Assembly (NCBI RefSeq): GCF_902499125.1
Contig: NZ_CABVPX010000031.1
Span: 1 to 64,000 of the forward strand
Length of the DNA: 64,000 nucleotides
Direction of reading: 5' to 3'
From: Burkholderia arboris
GTDB taxonomy: Bacteria > Pseudomonadota > Gammaproteobacteria > Burkholderiales > Burkholderiaceae
Below are positions 8,306-17,118 of this stretch, piece by piece (within the stretch, counting starts at the first letter, position 1; each line of letters begins with the position of its first letter). The notes under the pieces are model-generated. The model was not told where the DNA came from, made no database searches, and saw nothing but the letters and a program-made list of their open reading frames with translations. The position numbers and the translations under genes were made by a program.

Positions 8306-9880
8306 ATGACCGACTCTTTCGATCGCAGGCGCTTCCTCAAGACGGCATTCGGCTCGGCAATCGGCCTCGGCGGCCTCGGTATGCTGCAGGCGTGCGGCGG
8401 CGATTCGGTGTCGCCGGATCCGCTCGCGCCGGTGCCCGATGCACAGGTCGCGGCGGCCGTCGCACGGCTCGACCCGCTCGTGAGCGCGCTGCTCGGCAGC
8501 TCGGGCGTGCCCGGCATCGCGGTGTCCGTCGTGCACGGCGGGAAGACGCTGTTCGCGAAGGGCTACGGCGTGTGCAGCACGGCCACCGGCCAGCCCGTCG
8601 ACGCCGATACGATCTTTCAGCTTGCGTCGGTCTCGAAGTCGATCGGTGCGACGGTCGTCGCGTCGCAGGTCGGCAAGGGCGTCGCGCGTTGGGATACGCG
8701 GATGCAGCAGCTGATGCCATCGTTCGCGCTGTCCGATCCGGCGGTCACGCAGTCGCTGACGGTCGCCGACCTGTATGCGCACCGTTCGGGGCTGCCGGAG
8801 CATGTCGGCGATCAGCTCGAGGAACTCGGGTTCGACCAGGCGACCGTATTCAACCGGTTGCGCGAGATCCCGCTCGTCGGCTACCGAAGCCATTATGCGT
8901 ATACGAACATCGGCCTGACCGCCGCGGCGATCGGCGTCGCGAATGCGGCGGGCATCGACTGGGCGACGCTGTCGGAGCAGGCCGTTTATGCGCCGCTCGG
9001 GATGACGCGCACGAGCTCGCGATACGCGGACTACCAGGCGAGCGCGAACCATGCGGTGGGGCACGTGCCCGTCAACGGCGTGTTCGTGCCGGTCGCGGCG
9101 CCGCGCGATGCCGACCTGCAATCGCCGGCGGGCGGCGCGAGCTCGTCGGTCAACGATCTCGCGCGATGGATGGCGATGGTGCTGGCCGGCGGCCGCGCCG
9201 GCGCGACGCAACTGATCCCCGCCGCCGCGCTGTCGCCGGCGCTGTCGCCGCAAATCCAGATCCGCCCGGCGAGCGCGGACGGTGCCGCCGCGTACTACGG
9301 CTTCGGCTTCAACGTCGGCACGACCGCCGACGGCGGGCGGCCGATGGTCAGCCACTCCGGCGGCTTCCTGCTGGGCGCCGGTACCTTCTTCGTGCTCGTG
9401 CCGTCGCTCGACATCGGCATTGCCGTGCTGACCAACACCTGGCCGGTCGGCGTGGCGGAGGCGATCGGTTTCGCCTTCCTCGACCTGGTCCAGTACGGTG
9501 CGCAGCAGCGGGACTGGGCGGCCTTCGCGAAGGAGCAGACGGCCCCGCTGACCGCGCCGGCCGGTTCGCTGGCCGGTGCCGCCGCTCCCGTGTCGCCGGC
9601 GCCGCCGCAAGCGTTGGCCGCCTATGCGGGCACCTACGGCAACGACTACTACGGGCCGATGACGGTGAGCGTGGTCAACAACGCGCTGGTGCTGACGATC
9701 GGTGCCGGCAACGTGCCGTTCGCGTGCGCGCATTGGGACGGCGATACGTTCGCGATCAGCCCGTCGGGTGAAATGGCGCCGCCCGGGTCGAAATACGCGC
9801 TCACGTTCGCCGGTACGCCGCCGACGCGCGTGACTGCCGAACTGTTCAGCGACGGCGGGCTGAACGTCTTTACCCGCTGA
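8306..9880 (+). CDS. Tat-exported serine hydrolase lipoprotein, class C beta-lactamase fold
   Basis: 524 residues. The N-terminus carries twin arginines (R-R-R-F-L-K, residues 8-12) and a lipobox ending at C30 (L-Q-A-C-G-G), so a Tat-exported lipoprotein is likely. The serine hydrolase motifs are S108-V-S-K111, Y-A-Y-T-N and H-S-G-G, as in class C beta-lactamase, esterase and D-aminopeptidase relatives. A C-terminal domain of about 110 residues (Y-A-G-T-Y-G-N-D-Y-Y-G onward) resembles the DUF3471 lipocalin-like tail. True beta-lactamase activity is not implied. Start ATG 8306 fits the signal sequence. Confidence 0.85.
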   Translation: MTDSFDRRRFLKTAFGSAIGLGGLGMLQACGGDSVSPDPLAPVPDAQVAAAVARLDPLVSALLGSSGVPGIAVSVVHGGKTLFAKGYGVCSTATGQPVDADTIFQLASVSKSIGATVVASQVGKGVARWDTRMQQLMPSFALSDPAVTQSLTVADLYAHRSGLPEHVGDQLEELGFDQATVFNRLREIPLVGYRSHYAYTNIGLTAAAIGVANAAGIDWATLSEQAVYAPLGMTRTSSRYADYQASANHAVGHVPVNGVFVPVAAPRDADLQSPAGGASSSVNDLARWMAMVLAGGRAGATQLIPAAALSPALSPQIQIRPASADGAAAYYGFGFNVGTTADGGRPMVSHSGGFLLGAGTFFVLVPSLDIGIAVLTNTWPVGVAEAIGFAFLDLVQYGAQQRDWAAFAKEQTAPLTAPAGSLAGAAAPVSPAPPQALAAYAGTYGNDYYGPMTVSVVNNALVLTIGAGNVPFACAHWDGDTFAISPSGEMAPPGSKYALTFAGTPPTRVTAELFSDGGLNVFTR

Positions 9881-9899
9881 CGCCAGCGGCGGTTCAGTC

Positions 9900-10190
9900 A
9901 GCGGCGCGACATCCGCGAGCGTTGCATCGCCGTGGCCGAACCCGGTCGACGTCTTCACGAACGCCGAGCCGAGATCGCGGCACATCCCGCATGCGCGGAT
10001 TGTCTCGTCGTCGGTCAGCCGCCCCGTATCGAGGGTCTCTTGAGCGGCACCGCGCCGCATGCGCGGTGTACGCCCGCGATGTCGGCCGTCACGTCGTCGG
10101 CGCGGCCGCGCTTCAACTCGCCGACGTCGATCGTCATGTCGAACTCTCCGGCATCCGCGGCGGTGGCTTCCAATATCTCATTGGGGGGAC
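9900..10190 (-). pseudogene. Truncated, frameshifted deoC remnant
   Basis: This stretch matches the intact deoC at 28019-28699 over roughly its residues 80-172, in the same orientation. Read on the minus strand, one frame gives E-A-T-A-A-D-A-G-E-F-D-M-T-I-D...V-H-R-A-C-G-A-V-P-L-K. After a small deletion around 10030-10045 another frame continues L-T-D-D-E-T-I-R-A-C-G-M-C-R-D-L and F-V-K-T-S-T-G-F-G-H-G. The Schiff-base lysine context F-V-K-T-S-T-G survives, but the N- and C-terminal thirds are missing. The homology ends abruptly near 10180. It borders the left side of the catabolic island and cannot make an active aldolase. Confidence 0.88.
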
Positions 10191-10336
10191 GGTCCCTCGT
10201 CGATCCTGGCCGGTGCGGCAAGTCGCGGATCCAGCACGACGGGCAACGCCCCGGCTTCTCCGGCACGCGTTCTTGAAATTGTTGCGAGCGGGTCGGTAAC
10301 GCGTCATGTCGTCGGGTAAACACTGGACCGGAGTGC

Positions 10337-10400
10337 TTGACTTCGATTTTGACGCTGTTAAGCTTAATTCATCAGCATACTGATTAATTGAGGCAAGCAG
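10337..10400 (+). promoter_or_regulatory. Promoter region of the oxygenase/hydroxylase operon
   Basis: An AT-rich patch in otherwise GC-rich DNA, with TTGACT (10337-10342) and TTGACG (10349-10354) as candidate -35 boxes; no -10 stands out. The operator at 10372-10383 lies inside it. The rest of the 9881-10400 gap is the deoC remnant plus about 140 bases in which I see nothing. Confidence 0.5.
10372..10383. promoter_or_regulatory. Island operator copy 1 (TCAG-N4-CTGA)
   Basis: TCAGCATACTGA, with symmetry extending outward to ten-base half-sites AATTCATCAG and AATTAATCAG (nine of ten matching). It lies 17 bases before the Rieske ferredoxin start and is one of four related sites in the island; the MarR-family protein at 25670 is the likely binder. 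Confidence 0.7.
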
Positions 10401-10706
10401 ATGAGTTACAGATTCGCGGCGAAGCGGGCCGACCTGGTGGAAGACGAACCGCTTCCGGTGACGATCGGCGACGAGCGGATTGCGTTGTATCTGCTCGACG
10501 GGAACGTTCACGCGACGCACAACGTGTGCACGCATCAGTTCGCGCTGTTGAGCGACGGCTACATGGAAGACGGGTGTATCGAATGTCCGCTTCACCAGGG
10601 CCGTTTCGACATTCGCACGGGCGCCGCAGTGTGCGCGCCGGCAACGGCGCCGGTACGCGTGTACGACGTCCGGCTCGAAGGCGATTCGATCATGGTGGAT
10701 CTATGA
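10401..10706 (+). CDS. Rieske [2Fe-2S] ferredoxin of the oxygenase (PicB-type component)
   Basis: 101 residues with Rieske ligands C43-T-H45 and C62-P-L-H65. This is the standalone ferredoxin that shuttles electrons from the reductase to the terminal oxygenase. The stop overlaps the reductase start (ATGA at 10703), and the oxygenase subunits follow, giving a complete four-component Rieske system. In picolinate degradation as described in Alcaligenes faecalis, a four-component enzyme hydroxylates 6-hydroxypicolinate at C3; the assignment to that step rests on the neighbours. An operator sits just upstream of the start. Confidence 0.88.
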   Translation: MSYRFAAKRADLVEDEPLPVTIGDERIALYLLDGNVHATHNVCTHQFALLSDGYMEDGCIECPLHQGRFDIRTGAAVCAPATAPVRVYDVRLEGDSIMVDL

Positions 10707-11956
10707 ACGCGTCGACGGTCGATGCACGGCACGCGTCGCAGACGATCCTGATCGTCGGGGCAGGGCAGGCCGGCGGGCGCGCGGCCGAGGCGCTGCGCGC
10801 ACGGGGGTTCGGGGGCCGCATCGTGCTCGCGGGCGATGAACCTGCGCGCCCTTATGAGCGGCCGCCGCTGTCGAAGGACGTGCTGCTTGCCCGCGACGAT
10901 GCGGATTGCTTCACCGGCTGGCTGCATCCGGCGTCGTTTTATCAGGATTCGCGCATCGAATGGCGCGACGATTGCGTCGAGCGGCTCGATCTTGCGAATC
11001 GGGTTGCCGCGTTCCGCGACGGACCGTCGATCCGCTTCGATCAGTGCCTGTTGACGACGGGCGGACGTGCCCGGCACTGGCCGGGCCTGCGCGAAGGGCG
11101 GCACGTGTACTCGTTGCGGACGCTGGCGGATGCGATGCGTTTGCGTGAACGGCTTGCCACCGCGCAATCGGTGGCGGTGATCGGCGGCGGGTTCCTCGGT
11201 CTCGAATTCGCGGCCAGCGCGCGCAAGCGGGGTCTCGACGTGACGATCTTCGAATCGGCGTCGCGGCTGCTGGCGCGGGCGGTGCCGGCGGCATTTGCCG
11301 CGCGGCTGCGCGACAAGCACGAGACGCATGGCGTGCGGTTCGTCTTCGATGCGTGCGGATTGCGCGTCGACGATTCGGGGCCGGGTGTTCGCCTCGAAAC
11401 GGAAAGCGGCAGCGCCGGTTTCGATTTCTGTGTCGTTGCGATCGGGCAGACGCCGAACGACGATCTCGCGCGCCGGTCGGGCATTGAAACCGACAACGGC
11501 ATCGTGGTCGACGCGTACTGCCGTACCTCGGCGCCCGGCATCTATGCGGCGGGCGATTGCGCGAACTTTCCGTTCGGCGCGACGGGTCAGCGACTGCGTC
11601 TCGAGTCCTGGCAGAACGCGCAGGAACAGGCGATCGTCGCGGCGGCCAACATGACGGGCGAACAGCTGGCCTATCGACCCACGCCGTGGTTCTGGACCGA
11701 TCAGTACGACTGGAACATCCAGATGCTCGGCATGCCGGACAGTGCGATCGAGTGCTGGGTCGAGCGGCCGTCGCCGGACGGGAAGGCCTTGTCGATCGGA
11801 CTGCGCGGCGGCGCGATCGTGTATGCACTGGCGATCAACCAGGGAGGCGAACTGCGTGCATTGCGCCGCTTGCTCGAGCGCGGGACGCCGGTCGACCCGG
11901 CCGCACTGGCGGACCCGTCGGTCAAGTTGCGGCAGCTGGACCAGCGGGCAGCGTAG
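10703..11956 (+). CDS. NADH:ferredoxin reductase of the Rieske oxygenase
   Basis: 417 residues of the FAD/NAD(P) ferredoxin reductase family. The FAD-binding fingerprint G-A-G-Q-A-G-G begins at residue 19, R-P-Y-E-R-P-P-L-S-K-D follows, and the NAD site is G-G-G-F-L-G-L-E-F-A. The second FAD motif is Y-A-A-G-D-C-A-N. It passes electrons from NADH to the Rieske ferredoxin encoded directly before it (4-base overlap). The family is shared by toluene, biphenyl and pyridine-acid oxygenase systems, so its specificity comes from its partners. Confidence 0.9.
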   Translation: MNASTVDARHASQTILIVGAGQAGGRAAEALRARGFGGRIVLAGDEPARPYERPPLSKDVLLARDDADCFTGWLHPASFYQDSRIEWRDDCVERLDLANRVAAFRDGPSIRFDQCLLTTGGRARHWPGLREGRHVYSLRTLADAMRLRERLATAQSVAVIGGGFLGLEFAASARKRGLDVTIFESASRLLARAVPAAFAARLRDKHETHGVRFVFDACGLRVDDSGPGVRLETESGSAGFDFCVVAIGQTPNDDLARRSGIETDNGIVVDAYCRTSAPGIYAAGDCANFPFGATGQRLRLESWQNAQEQAIVAAANMTGEQLAYRPTPWFWTDQYDWNIQMLGMPDSAIECWVERPSPDGKALSIGLRGGAIVYALAINQGGELRALRRLLERGTPVDPAALADPSVKLRQLDQRAA

Positions 11957-11999
11957 TCATCAATTCGGGCGCAGCGGCTGCGCCCCAGCGGAGAACAAC

Positions 12000-13292
12000 G
12001 TGTATTCGTGCGACACCATCATCGGCGGCGGAACGCCGCAGGCAAAAAACCTTCCGGTCGAAGCGCTCGCGTGGCCCGACGAAGGCCTTCAGGCGATTCC
12101 CGACTGGGTTTATACCAGCGACGCCGTCTATGCGCGGGAGGTCGAGCGGATCTTCCACGGCCGGACCTGGAACTTCGTCGCGCTCGAAGCCGAGGTGCCG
12201 AACGCCGGCGACTACAAGCGTTCGTACGTCGGGCCGACGCCGGTCGTCGTATCGCGCGCCGAAGACGGGTCGATCAACGTGTTCGAGAACCGGTGCGCAC
12301 ATCGCGGCGCGGAATTTTGCCGGCACAGCCGCGGCAACAACGCGGAGTTCGTCTGTCCGTATCACCAATGGTCGTACGACCTGAAAGGCAACCTGCAAGG
12401 CATTCCGTTCAAGCGCGGGGTGAACAAGCTCGGCGGCATGCCGAAGGATTTCCGCAACGACGCGCACGGGCTGCGCAAGCTTGCGGTCGCGACGCGGAAC
12501 GGCGTCGTGTTCGCATCGTTCGTGCACGACATGGAGCCGCTCGAGGATTACCTGACGCCGGAGATCCTCACCGATTTCGATACGGTGTTCAACGGCAAGC
12601 GGCTGCGCATTCTCGGCTTCTACAAGAACGAGTTGCCGTGCAACTGGAAGATGTACCACGAGAACCTGAAGGATCCGTATCACGCGACGTTGCTGCATTC
12701 GTTCCTCGTGGTGTTCGGCCTGCTGGTGGCGGGCAACCGTTCCGCGATGATCGCCGATGGCAAGTACGGGATTCACGGCACGATGGCGTCGGCCAAGAGC
12801 GACGATCTCTACGCGCAGGTCGACGAGGACAAGAAGAAGGAGATGCGGTCGTTCCACGAAGGGATGGTGCTGCGTGACGAGCGCTTCCTCGAATTCGTCA
12901 AGGAGTTCGATTCCGAATGGTCGGTGACGATGCAGACGATCTGGCCGAACCTGGTCGTGCAGCGCGAAATGAACACGCTGGGCGTGCGCCACATCGTGCC
13001 GAATGGGCCGAACAGCATGATCATGCTGTGGACGATGTTCGGCTACGAGGACGACAGCGACGACATGGTTCGCCACCGCCTGCGCCAGGGCAACCTGATG
13101 GGGCCGGCGGGCTTTCTCGGGCTGGAGGACAACGAGGCGATGAAGTTCGTCCAGGAGGGCGTGCGGCGCTCCGTGACCGACCGCAGCGTGATCCGGCTCG
13201 ACGGCGACAAGATCGGTACCGCGGACAACCTGATCTCGGAGGCGGCGATTCGCGCCATGTACAAACACTATCGGGAAGTGATGGGGTTCTGA
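12000..13292 (+). CDS. Rieske oxygenase large (alpha) subunit, probable 6-hydroxypicolinate hydroxylase
   Basis: 430 residues. The Rieske centre is C99-A-H101, 17 residues, C119-P-Y-H122. The mononuclear iron site is D225-P-Y-H228-x4-H233 in N-L-K-D-P-Y-H-A-T-L-L-H. This is the catalytic subunit of an aromatic-ring hydroxylating oxygenase. The start is GTG 12000, preceded by GGAGAA; no ATG lies nearby in frame. Context (molybdenum hydroxylase, decarboxylase and 2,5-dihydroxypyridine pathway) suggests that it hydroxylates 6-hydroxypicolinate to 3,6-dihydroxypicolinate as a monooxygenase; a benzoate- or salicylate-type substrate remains possible on sequence alone. Confidence 0.88.
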   Translation: MYSCDTIIGGGTPQAKNLPVEALAWPDEGLQAIPDWVYTSDAVYAREVERIFHGRTWNFVALEAEVPNAGDYKRSYVGPTPVVVSRAEDGSINVFENRCAHRGAEFCRHSRGNNAEFVCPYHQWSYDLKGNLQGIPFKRGVNKLGGMPKDFRNDAHGLRKLAVATRNGVVFASFVHDMEPLEDYLTPEILTDFDTVFNGKRLRILGFYKNELPCNWKMYHENLKDPYHATLLHSFLVVFGLLVAGNRSAMIADGKYGIHGTMASAKSDDLYAQVDEDKKKEMRSFHEGMVLRDERFLEFVKEFDSEWSVTMQTIWPNLVVQREMNTLGVRHIVPNGPNSMIMLWTMFGYEDDSDDMVRHRLRQGNLMGPAGFLGLEDNEAMKFVQEGVRRSVTDRSVIRLDGDKIGTADNLISEAAIRAMYKHYREVMGF

Positions 13293-13801
13293 TGCTGAAA
13301 GGATTCGACAAAAAGCCGGTCGCGCACGGGGATGCGATCGCGGCCCGCATGGCGGTCGAGGCATTTCACGCCGAGTATTGCGCTGCGCTCGACGACGGCG
13401 AGCTGGAGCGCTGGCCCGAGTTCTTTGCCGAGCAGTGCGTGTATCGCGTGACCGAATACGAGAATGCGGAACGCGGGTTGCCGGTCGGGCTCGTCTATGC
13501 GGAAGGCCGCGACATGCTGCGCGATCGCGCGGTCGCGATCTCGCGCACGCAGATGTTCGCGCCGCGCCGCGTGCTGCATCTGGTCACGAACGTGCGGATT
13601 CTCGACGCGAACGACGAGGAGATCGTCGCGCAAAGCAATTACGTCCTGCTGCAGACGCTGGTTGAAGGCGCGACAACGGTTCATCAGGCGGGCCGCCTGT
13701 ACGACCGCTTCGCACGCAACGGCAGCAGCCTGCTGCTGAAGGAGCGGCAGGCCGTGTACGACACGGCGCTGATCGCGAACGATCTCGCGTATCCGGTCTG
13801 A
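13292..13801 (+). CDS. Rieske oxygenase small (beta) subunit
   Basis: 169 residues of the ring-hydroxylating oxygenase beta family (A-D-D-x-E-x-W-P-E-F-F-like region A-A-L-D-D-G-E-L-E-R-W-P-E-F-F near residue 32, then R-x-L-H-L-V-T-N-V-R). It forms the structural part of an alpha3beta3-type hexamer and has no catalytic residues of its own. The start ATG 13292 overlaps the alpha stop by one base, so the two subunits are co-translated. Confidence 0.88.
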   Translation: MLKGFDKKPVAHGDAIAARMAVEAFHAEYCAALDDGELERWPEFFAEQCVYRVTEYENAERGLPVGLVYAEGRDMLRDRAVAISRTQMFAPRRVLHLVTNVRILDANDEEIVAQSNYVLLQTLVEGATTVHQAGRLYDRFARNGSSLLLKERQAVYDTALIANDLAYPV

Positions 13802-13856
13802 TGGCGAGCGCGCAAACGAGCGGGCGTCCGTTGCGGGCGGCCCGGGAGGACAGCAT

Positions 13857-16268
13857 ATGAACGAAGCACCGAACACGGAGGCGCCGGTCGATACCGGCGG
13901 CGTCGGCGCGCGCGTGCGACGCCGGGAGGACGAGCGGCACCTGAACGGGAAGGGGCGGTTCGTCGCGGATTACACGTTTCCCGACCTGCAGGAAGTGGCG
14001 TTCCTGCGCAGTCCGCTTGCGCATGCGATCGTTCGTCGCATCGGCAAGCCCGAACGGCATGCGGCCCAGGTGATCGTGCGGGACGACATGGCAGGCGCGA
14101 CGGATATCGTCGCCGATTCGAGCCTGCCGAGCTACCAGTCGTCCGCGCATCCGCCGCTGGCGTCGGGCAAGGTCCGCTTCGTCGGCGAGCCGGTCGCCAT
14201 GTGCTTCGCGGCAACGCGTGCGGAAGCGGAAGACATCGCCGAGGAAATCGAGCTGGATCTCGACGAATTGCCGGCGTTCGCGAATGCGTTTTCCGCGCGG
14301 GAGCGCACCGACACGCGCGTGCACGATCACTGGCCCGACAACCTGTTTCTCGATCTGAAGGCCGATGTCGACTTCGACGCGCACGCGCAGCGTGCGACCG
14401 TCGTCGTGAAGCAGAAGGTGGATCTGGCGCGTCAGTGCATGGTGCCGATGGAAGGCAAGGCCGCGCTCGCATACTGGGACCACACGCAGGCGCAGCTCGT
14501 CGTGATCACGTCGACGCAGGTGCCGCACATGATCCGCACGATCCTTGCGCAGTGCCTCGGGCTCGACCAGGCACAGGTGCGCGTCATCTCGCCCGACGTC
14601 GGCGGCGCATTCGGCTACAAGTGCGTGCTGCAGCAGGAGGAGCTGTGCGTCGCGTGGCTCGCGCTGACGTACAAGCGGCCGTTCCGGTTCATCGAGGACC
14701 GGCGCGAACACCTGATCGCGGGCGCGAATACGCGGCAGCACCATTACGAACTGACGGCCTATGCGGACGATCGCGGCCGCCTGCTGGCGCTCGATGCTCA
14801 ACTGCTGATCGACGGTGGCGCCTATTCGGCGTGGCCGTTCACGATCGGCCTCGAGGCCGGGCAAGCGCTCGGCAACCTGCCCGGGCCGTACGATTTCCGC
14901 GGCTACCGGTGCCGTACGCAATGCGCGGCGACCAACAAGCCCGGCTTCCTGCCGTATCGCGGCGTCGCGCGAACGGGCGTGTGCTTCGCGATCGAACTGA
15001 CGATGGACGCGATCGCGCGCGCGGTCGGACGCGAGGCGTGGGAGGTGCGTCACGACAACCTGGTGCGCGGTGCCGACATGCCGTACACGAACGTCGTGAA
15101 GAAGCACTATGACAGCGGGGATTTCCAGGCAAGCCTGAAGCAGGCCGTCGAGCAGATCGACGTGTCGCGCTGGCGGCAGCGCCAGGCGCTGGGCGAGCCC
15201 GACGGCCGGTTGATCGGCGTCGGCTTCGCCACCTTCACCGAGCAATCCGCACACGGCACGTCGGTGTTCGCGTCGTGGGGGCTGCCCGTCGTACCGGGCT
15301 ACGATCTTGCCACCGCGCGCATCACGGCCGACGGCGGCATCGAACTGCGCGCGGGCATCCATTCGCACGGGCAGGGCATGGAGACGACGCTCGCGCAGAT
15401 CGCGAGCGAGGTGCTCGGCGTGCCGGTGCAGAAGATCCGGCTGGTGCACGGCGATACGGCGCTCACGCCGTATTCGACCGGCACCTATGCATCGCGCAGC
15501 ATCGTGATGGCGGGCGGCGCCGTCGCCGCGGCCTGTCGCGAACTGGTCCCGCGGCTGGTCCGGATCGGCGCGCACCTGCTGAACGAAGCGGAAAGCGCGG
15601 TGCGATTCGACGCGGGGCGCGTCGTGGGCGCGAGCGGCAGCGTCACGCTCGCGGACGTCGCCGCGGCCTGGTATCTGCGGCCGGACACGTTGCCGAAGGG
15701 CGTCGACCTGGCCGGCCTGGAAACGACGCAAGGCTTCAAGCCGGCGGTCGACACGGGTGCATTCAGCTACGCGACCCATGCGGCGGTCGTGGCGGTCGAT
15801 ACGCAAACGGGGCAGGTCGAGATCCTCGATTACGTGATCGTCGAAGACTGCGGCACGATGATCAATCCGATGGTGGTCGAAGGACAGACGATCGGCGGGA
15901 CGGCACAGGGAATCGGCACCGCGTTCTACGAAGAGACGCTCTACGACGACAATGCGCAGCCGCTGACGTCGACGCTGGCCGACTACATGTTGCCGGGGCC
16001 GACTGAGCTGCCGTCGCTGCGGATCCATCACATGGAAACGCCGTCGCCGTACACGGCGTTCGGTGCGAAAGGCGTCGGCGAAGGTGGTGCGATCGCGCCG
16101 CCGGCCGCGCTTTTCAATGCGGTCAACGATGCGCTTCGGCCGCTCGGCGCGCGGGTATCGGAAACGCCGCTGACGCCGCGCCGGCTGCTGCAGGCGATCG
16201 AGGCGGCGAAAGGCGGCCACGCCGCGGGCACGCATTCCGCGGTCGCGGCAGGGGAGGCAATCCGATGA
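13857..16268 (+). CDS. Molybdopterin-binding large subunit of a molybdenum hydroxylase (PicA-type)
   Basis: 803 residues of the xanthine dehydrogenase/aldehyde oxidase large-subunit family. The active-site glutamate is E742 in G-V-G-E-G-G. The substrate loop reads P-Y-R-G-V-A-R, and V-G-G-A-F-G-Y-K lies in the cofactor domain. It lacks the A-Y-R-C-S-F-R loop of form I CO dehydrogenase, so it is not CoxL. It probably hydroxylates the pyridine ring at C6 of picolinate with oxygen from water, passing electrons through its FAD and Fe-S partners. It overlaps the FAD subunit by 4 bases. Confidence 0.87.
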   Translation: MNEAPNTEAPVDTGGVGARVRRREDERHLNGKGRFVADYTFPDLQEVAFLRSPLAHAIVRRIGKPERHAAQVIVRDDMAGATDIVADSSLPSYQSSAHPPLASGKVRFVGEPVAMCFAATRAEAEDIAEEIELDLDELPAFANAFSARERTDTRVHDHWPDNLFLDLKADVDFDAHAQRATVVVKQKVDLARQCMVPMEGKAALAYWDHTQAQLVVITSTQVPHMIRTILAQCLGLDQAQVRVISPDVGGAFGYKCVLQQEELCVAWLALTYKRPFRFIEDRREHLIAGANTRQHHYELTAYADDRGRLLALDAQLLIDGGAYSAWPFTIGLEAGQALGNLPGPYDFRGYRCRTQCAATNKPGFLPYRGVARTGVCFAIELTMDAIARAVGREAWEVRHDNLVRGADMPYTNVVKKHYDSGDFQASLKQAVEQIDVSRWRQRQALGEPDGRLIGVGFATFTEQSAHGTSVFASWGLPVVPGYDLATARITADGGIELRAGIHSHGQGMETTLAQIASEVLGVPVQKIRLVHGDTALTPYSTGTYASRSIVMAGGAVAAACRELVPRLVRIGAHLLNEAESAVRFDAGRVVGASGSVTLADVAAAWYLRPDTLPKGVDLAGLETTQGFKPAVDTGAFSYATHAAVVAVDTQTGQVEILDYVIVEDCGTMINPMVVEGQTIGGTAQGIGTAFYEETLYDDNAQPLTSTLADYMLPGPTELPSLRIHHMETPSPYTAFGAKGVGEGGAIAPPAALFNAVNDALRPLGARVSETPLTPRRLLQAIEAAKGGHAAGTHSAVAAGEAIR

Positions 16269-17095
16269 AGGCCGCCGCATTCGAATACGTGGCGTGTGCG
16301 TCGATCGCCGATGCGCTGGACGAACTGCAACGGGGCAACGGAAGCGCCAAGCCGATGGCCGGCAGCCAGTCGATGGGGCCGATGCTGAATCTGCGGCTGG
16401 CGCGGCCGGCACGCGTGATCGACGTGTCGCGCATCGATGCCTTGCGCCAGGTCAGCGCAGCGGGCAGCGACATCCGGATCGGCGCGGCCGTCACGCACGC
16501 GGAAATCGAGGACGGCAAGCATCCGCTGCTGCGCGGCGGCATGCTGCAGGTTGTCGCGTCGGGTATCGCGTACCGCGCGATCCGCAATCGCGGCACGATC
16601 GGCGGCAGCCTCGCGCATGCCGATCCGGCGGCCGACTGGCCGCTGGCGCTGAGCGCGCTCGATGCGCGGCTCGAACTGACCGGGCCGTCGGGTGTCCGGC
16701 AGGTTCGCGCGGCCGTGTTCATGCTCGGCGCATTTACGACGCAACTGGCGGACGGCGAGCTGATTTCCGCGGTGCTCGTGCCCAGAACGAGCGACGCCGT
16801 GCGCTGGGGCTACTACAAGCTGTGCCGCAAGACCGGTGAATTCGCGCACGCGAGCGCGGCGGCCGTCTTCGACGCGGAAACGGGCCTGGCGCGCGTGGTG
16901 GCCGGTGCGCTGGACGGCCCGCCCGCCGCGCTCGATGCGCTGGCAGCGGAGATCGCCCGCCACGGGCCGGCTGCGGCGACGCAGGCGGCGATCGCCGACG
17001 CGGTCGCGACCGTGATGCCCAACGCCGATGCGATCGATCGCGGCATGCACGAGGCGGCGGTCGAACGCTGTCTTGCCGCCGTGTTCGGCCGGTAG
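16265..17095 (+). CDS. FAD-binding medium subunit of the molybdenum hydroxylase
   Basis: 276 residues of the CoxM/FAD_binding_5 family. Flavin-contact motifs are A-G-S-Q-S (residues 32-36) and T-I-G-G-S-L-A-H-A-D (111-120). It receives electrons from the [2Fe-2S] subunit. The start overlaps the large-subunit stop (ATGA), and the small subunit follows 23 bases later, so the three are made in stoichiometric order L-M-S. Confidence 0.9.
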   Translation: MKAAAFEYVACASIADALDELQRGNGSAKPMAGSQSMGPMLNLRLARPARVIDVSRIDALRQVSAAGSDIRIGAAVTHAEIEDGKHPLLRGGMLQVVASGIAYRAIRNRGTIGGSLAHADPAADWPLALSALDARLELTGPSGVRQVRAAVFMLGAFTTQLADGELISAVLVPRTSDAVRWGYYKLCRKTGEFAHASAAAVFDAETGLARVVAGALDGPPAALDALAAEIARHGPAAATQAAIADAVATVMPNADAIDRGMHEAAVERCLAAVFGR

Positions 17096-17118
17096 GCCGT
17101 TTTTGACAGGAAGATTTC

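Noticed and set aside
8306..9880. Antibiotic-resistance beta-lactamase
   Set aside because: The S-x-x-K, Y-x-N and H-S-G-G motifs are shared with esterases and peptidases, and the C-terminal lipocalin-like domain and lipoprotein signal fit that broader group better.
13584..16412. 942-codon open frame on the minus strand
   Set aside because: Antisense shadow of the Mo hydroxylase large subunit; Arg/His-rich with no domain, typical of high-GC DNA.
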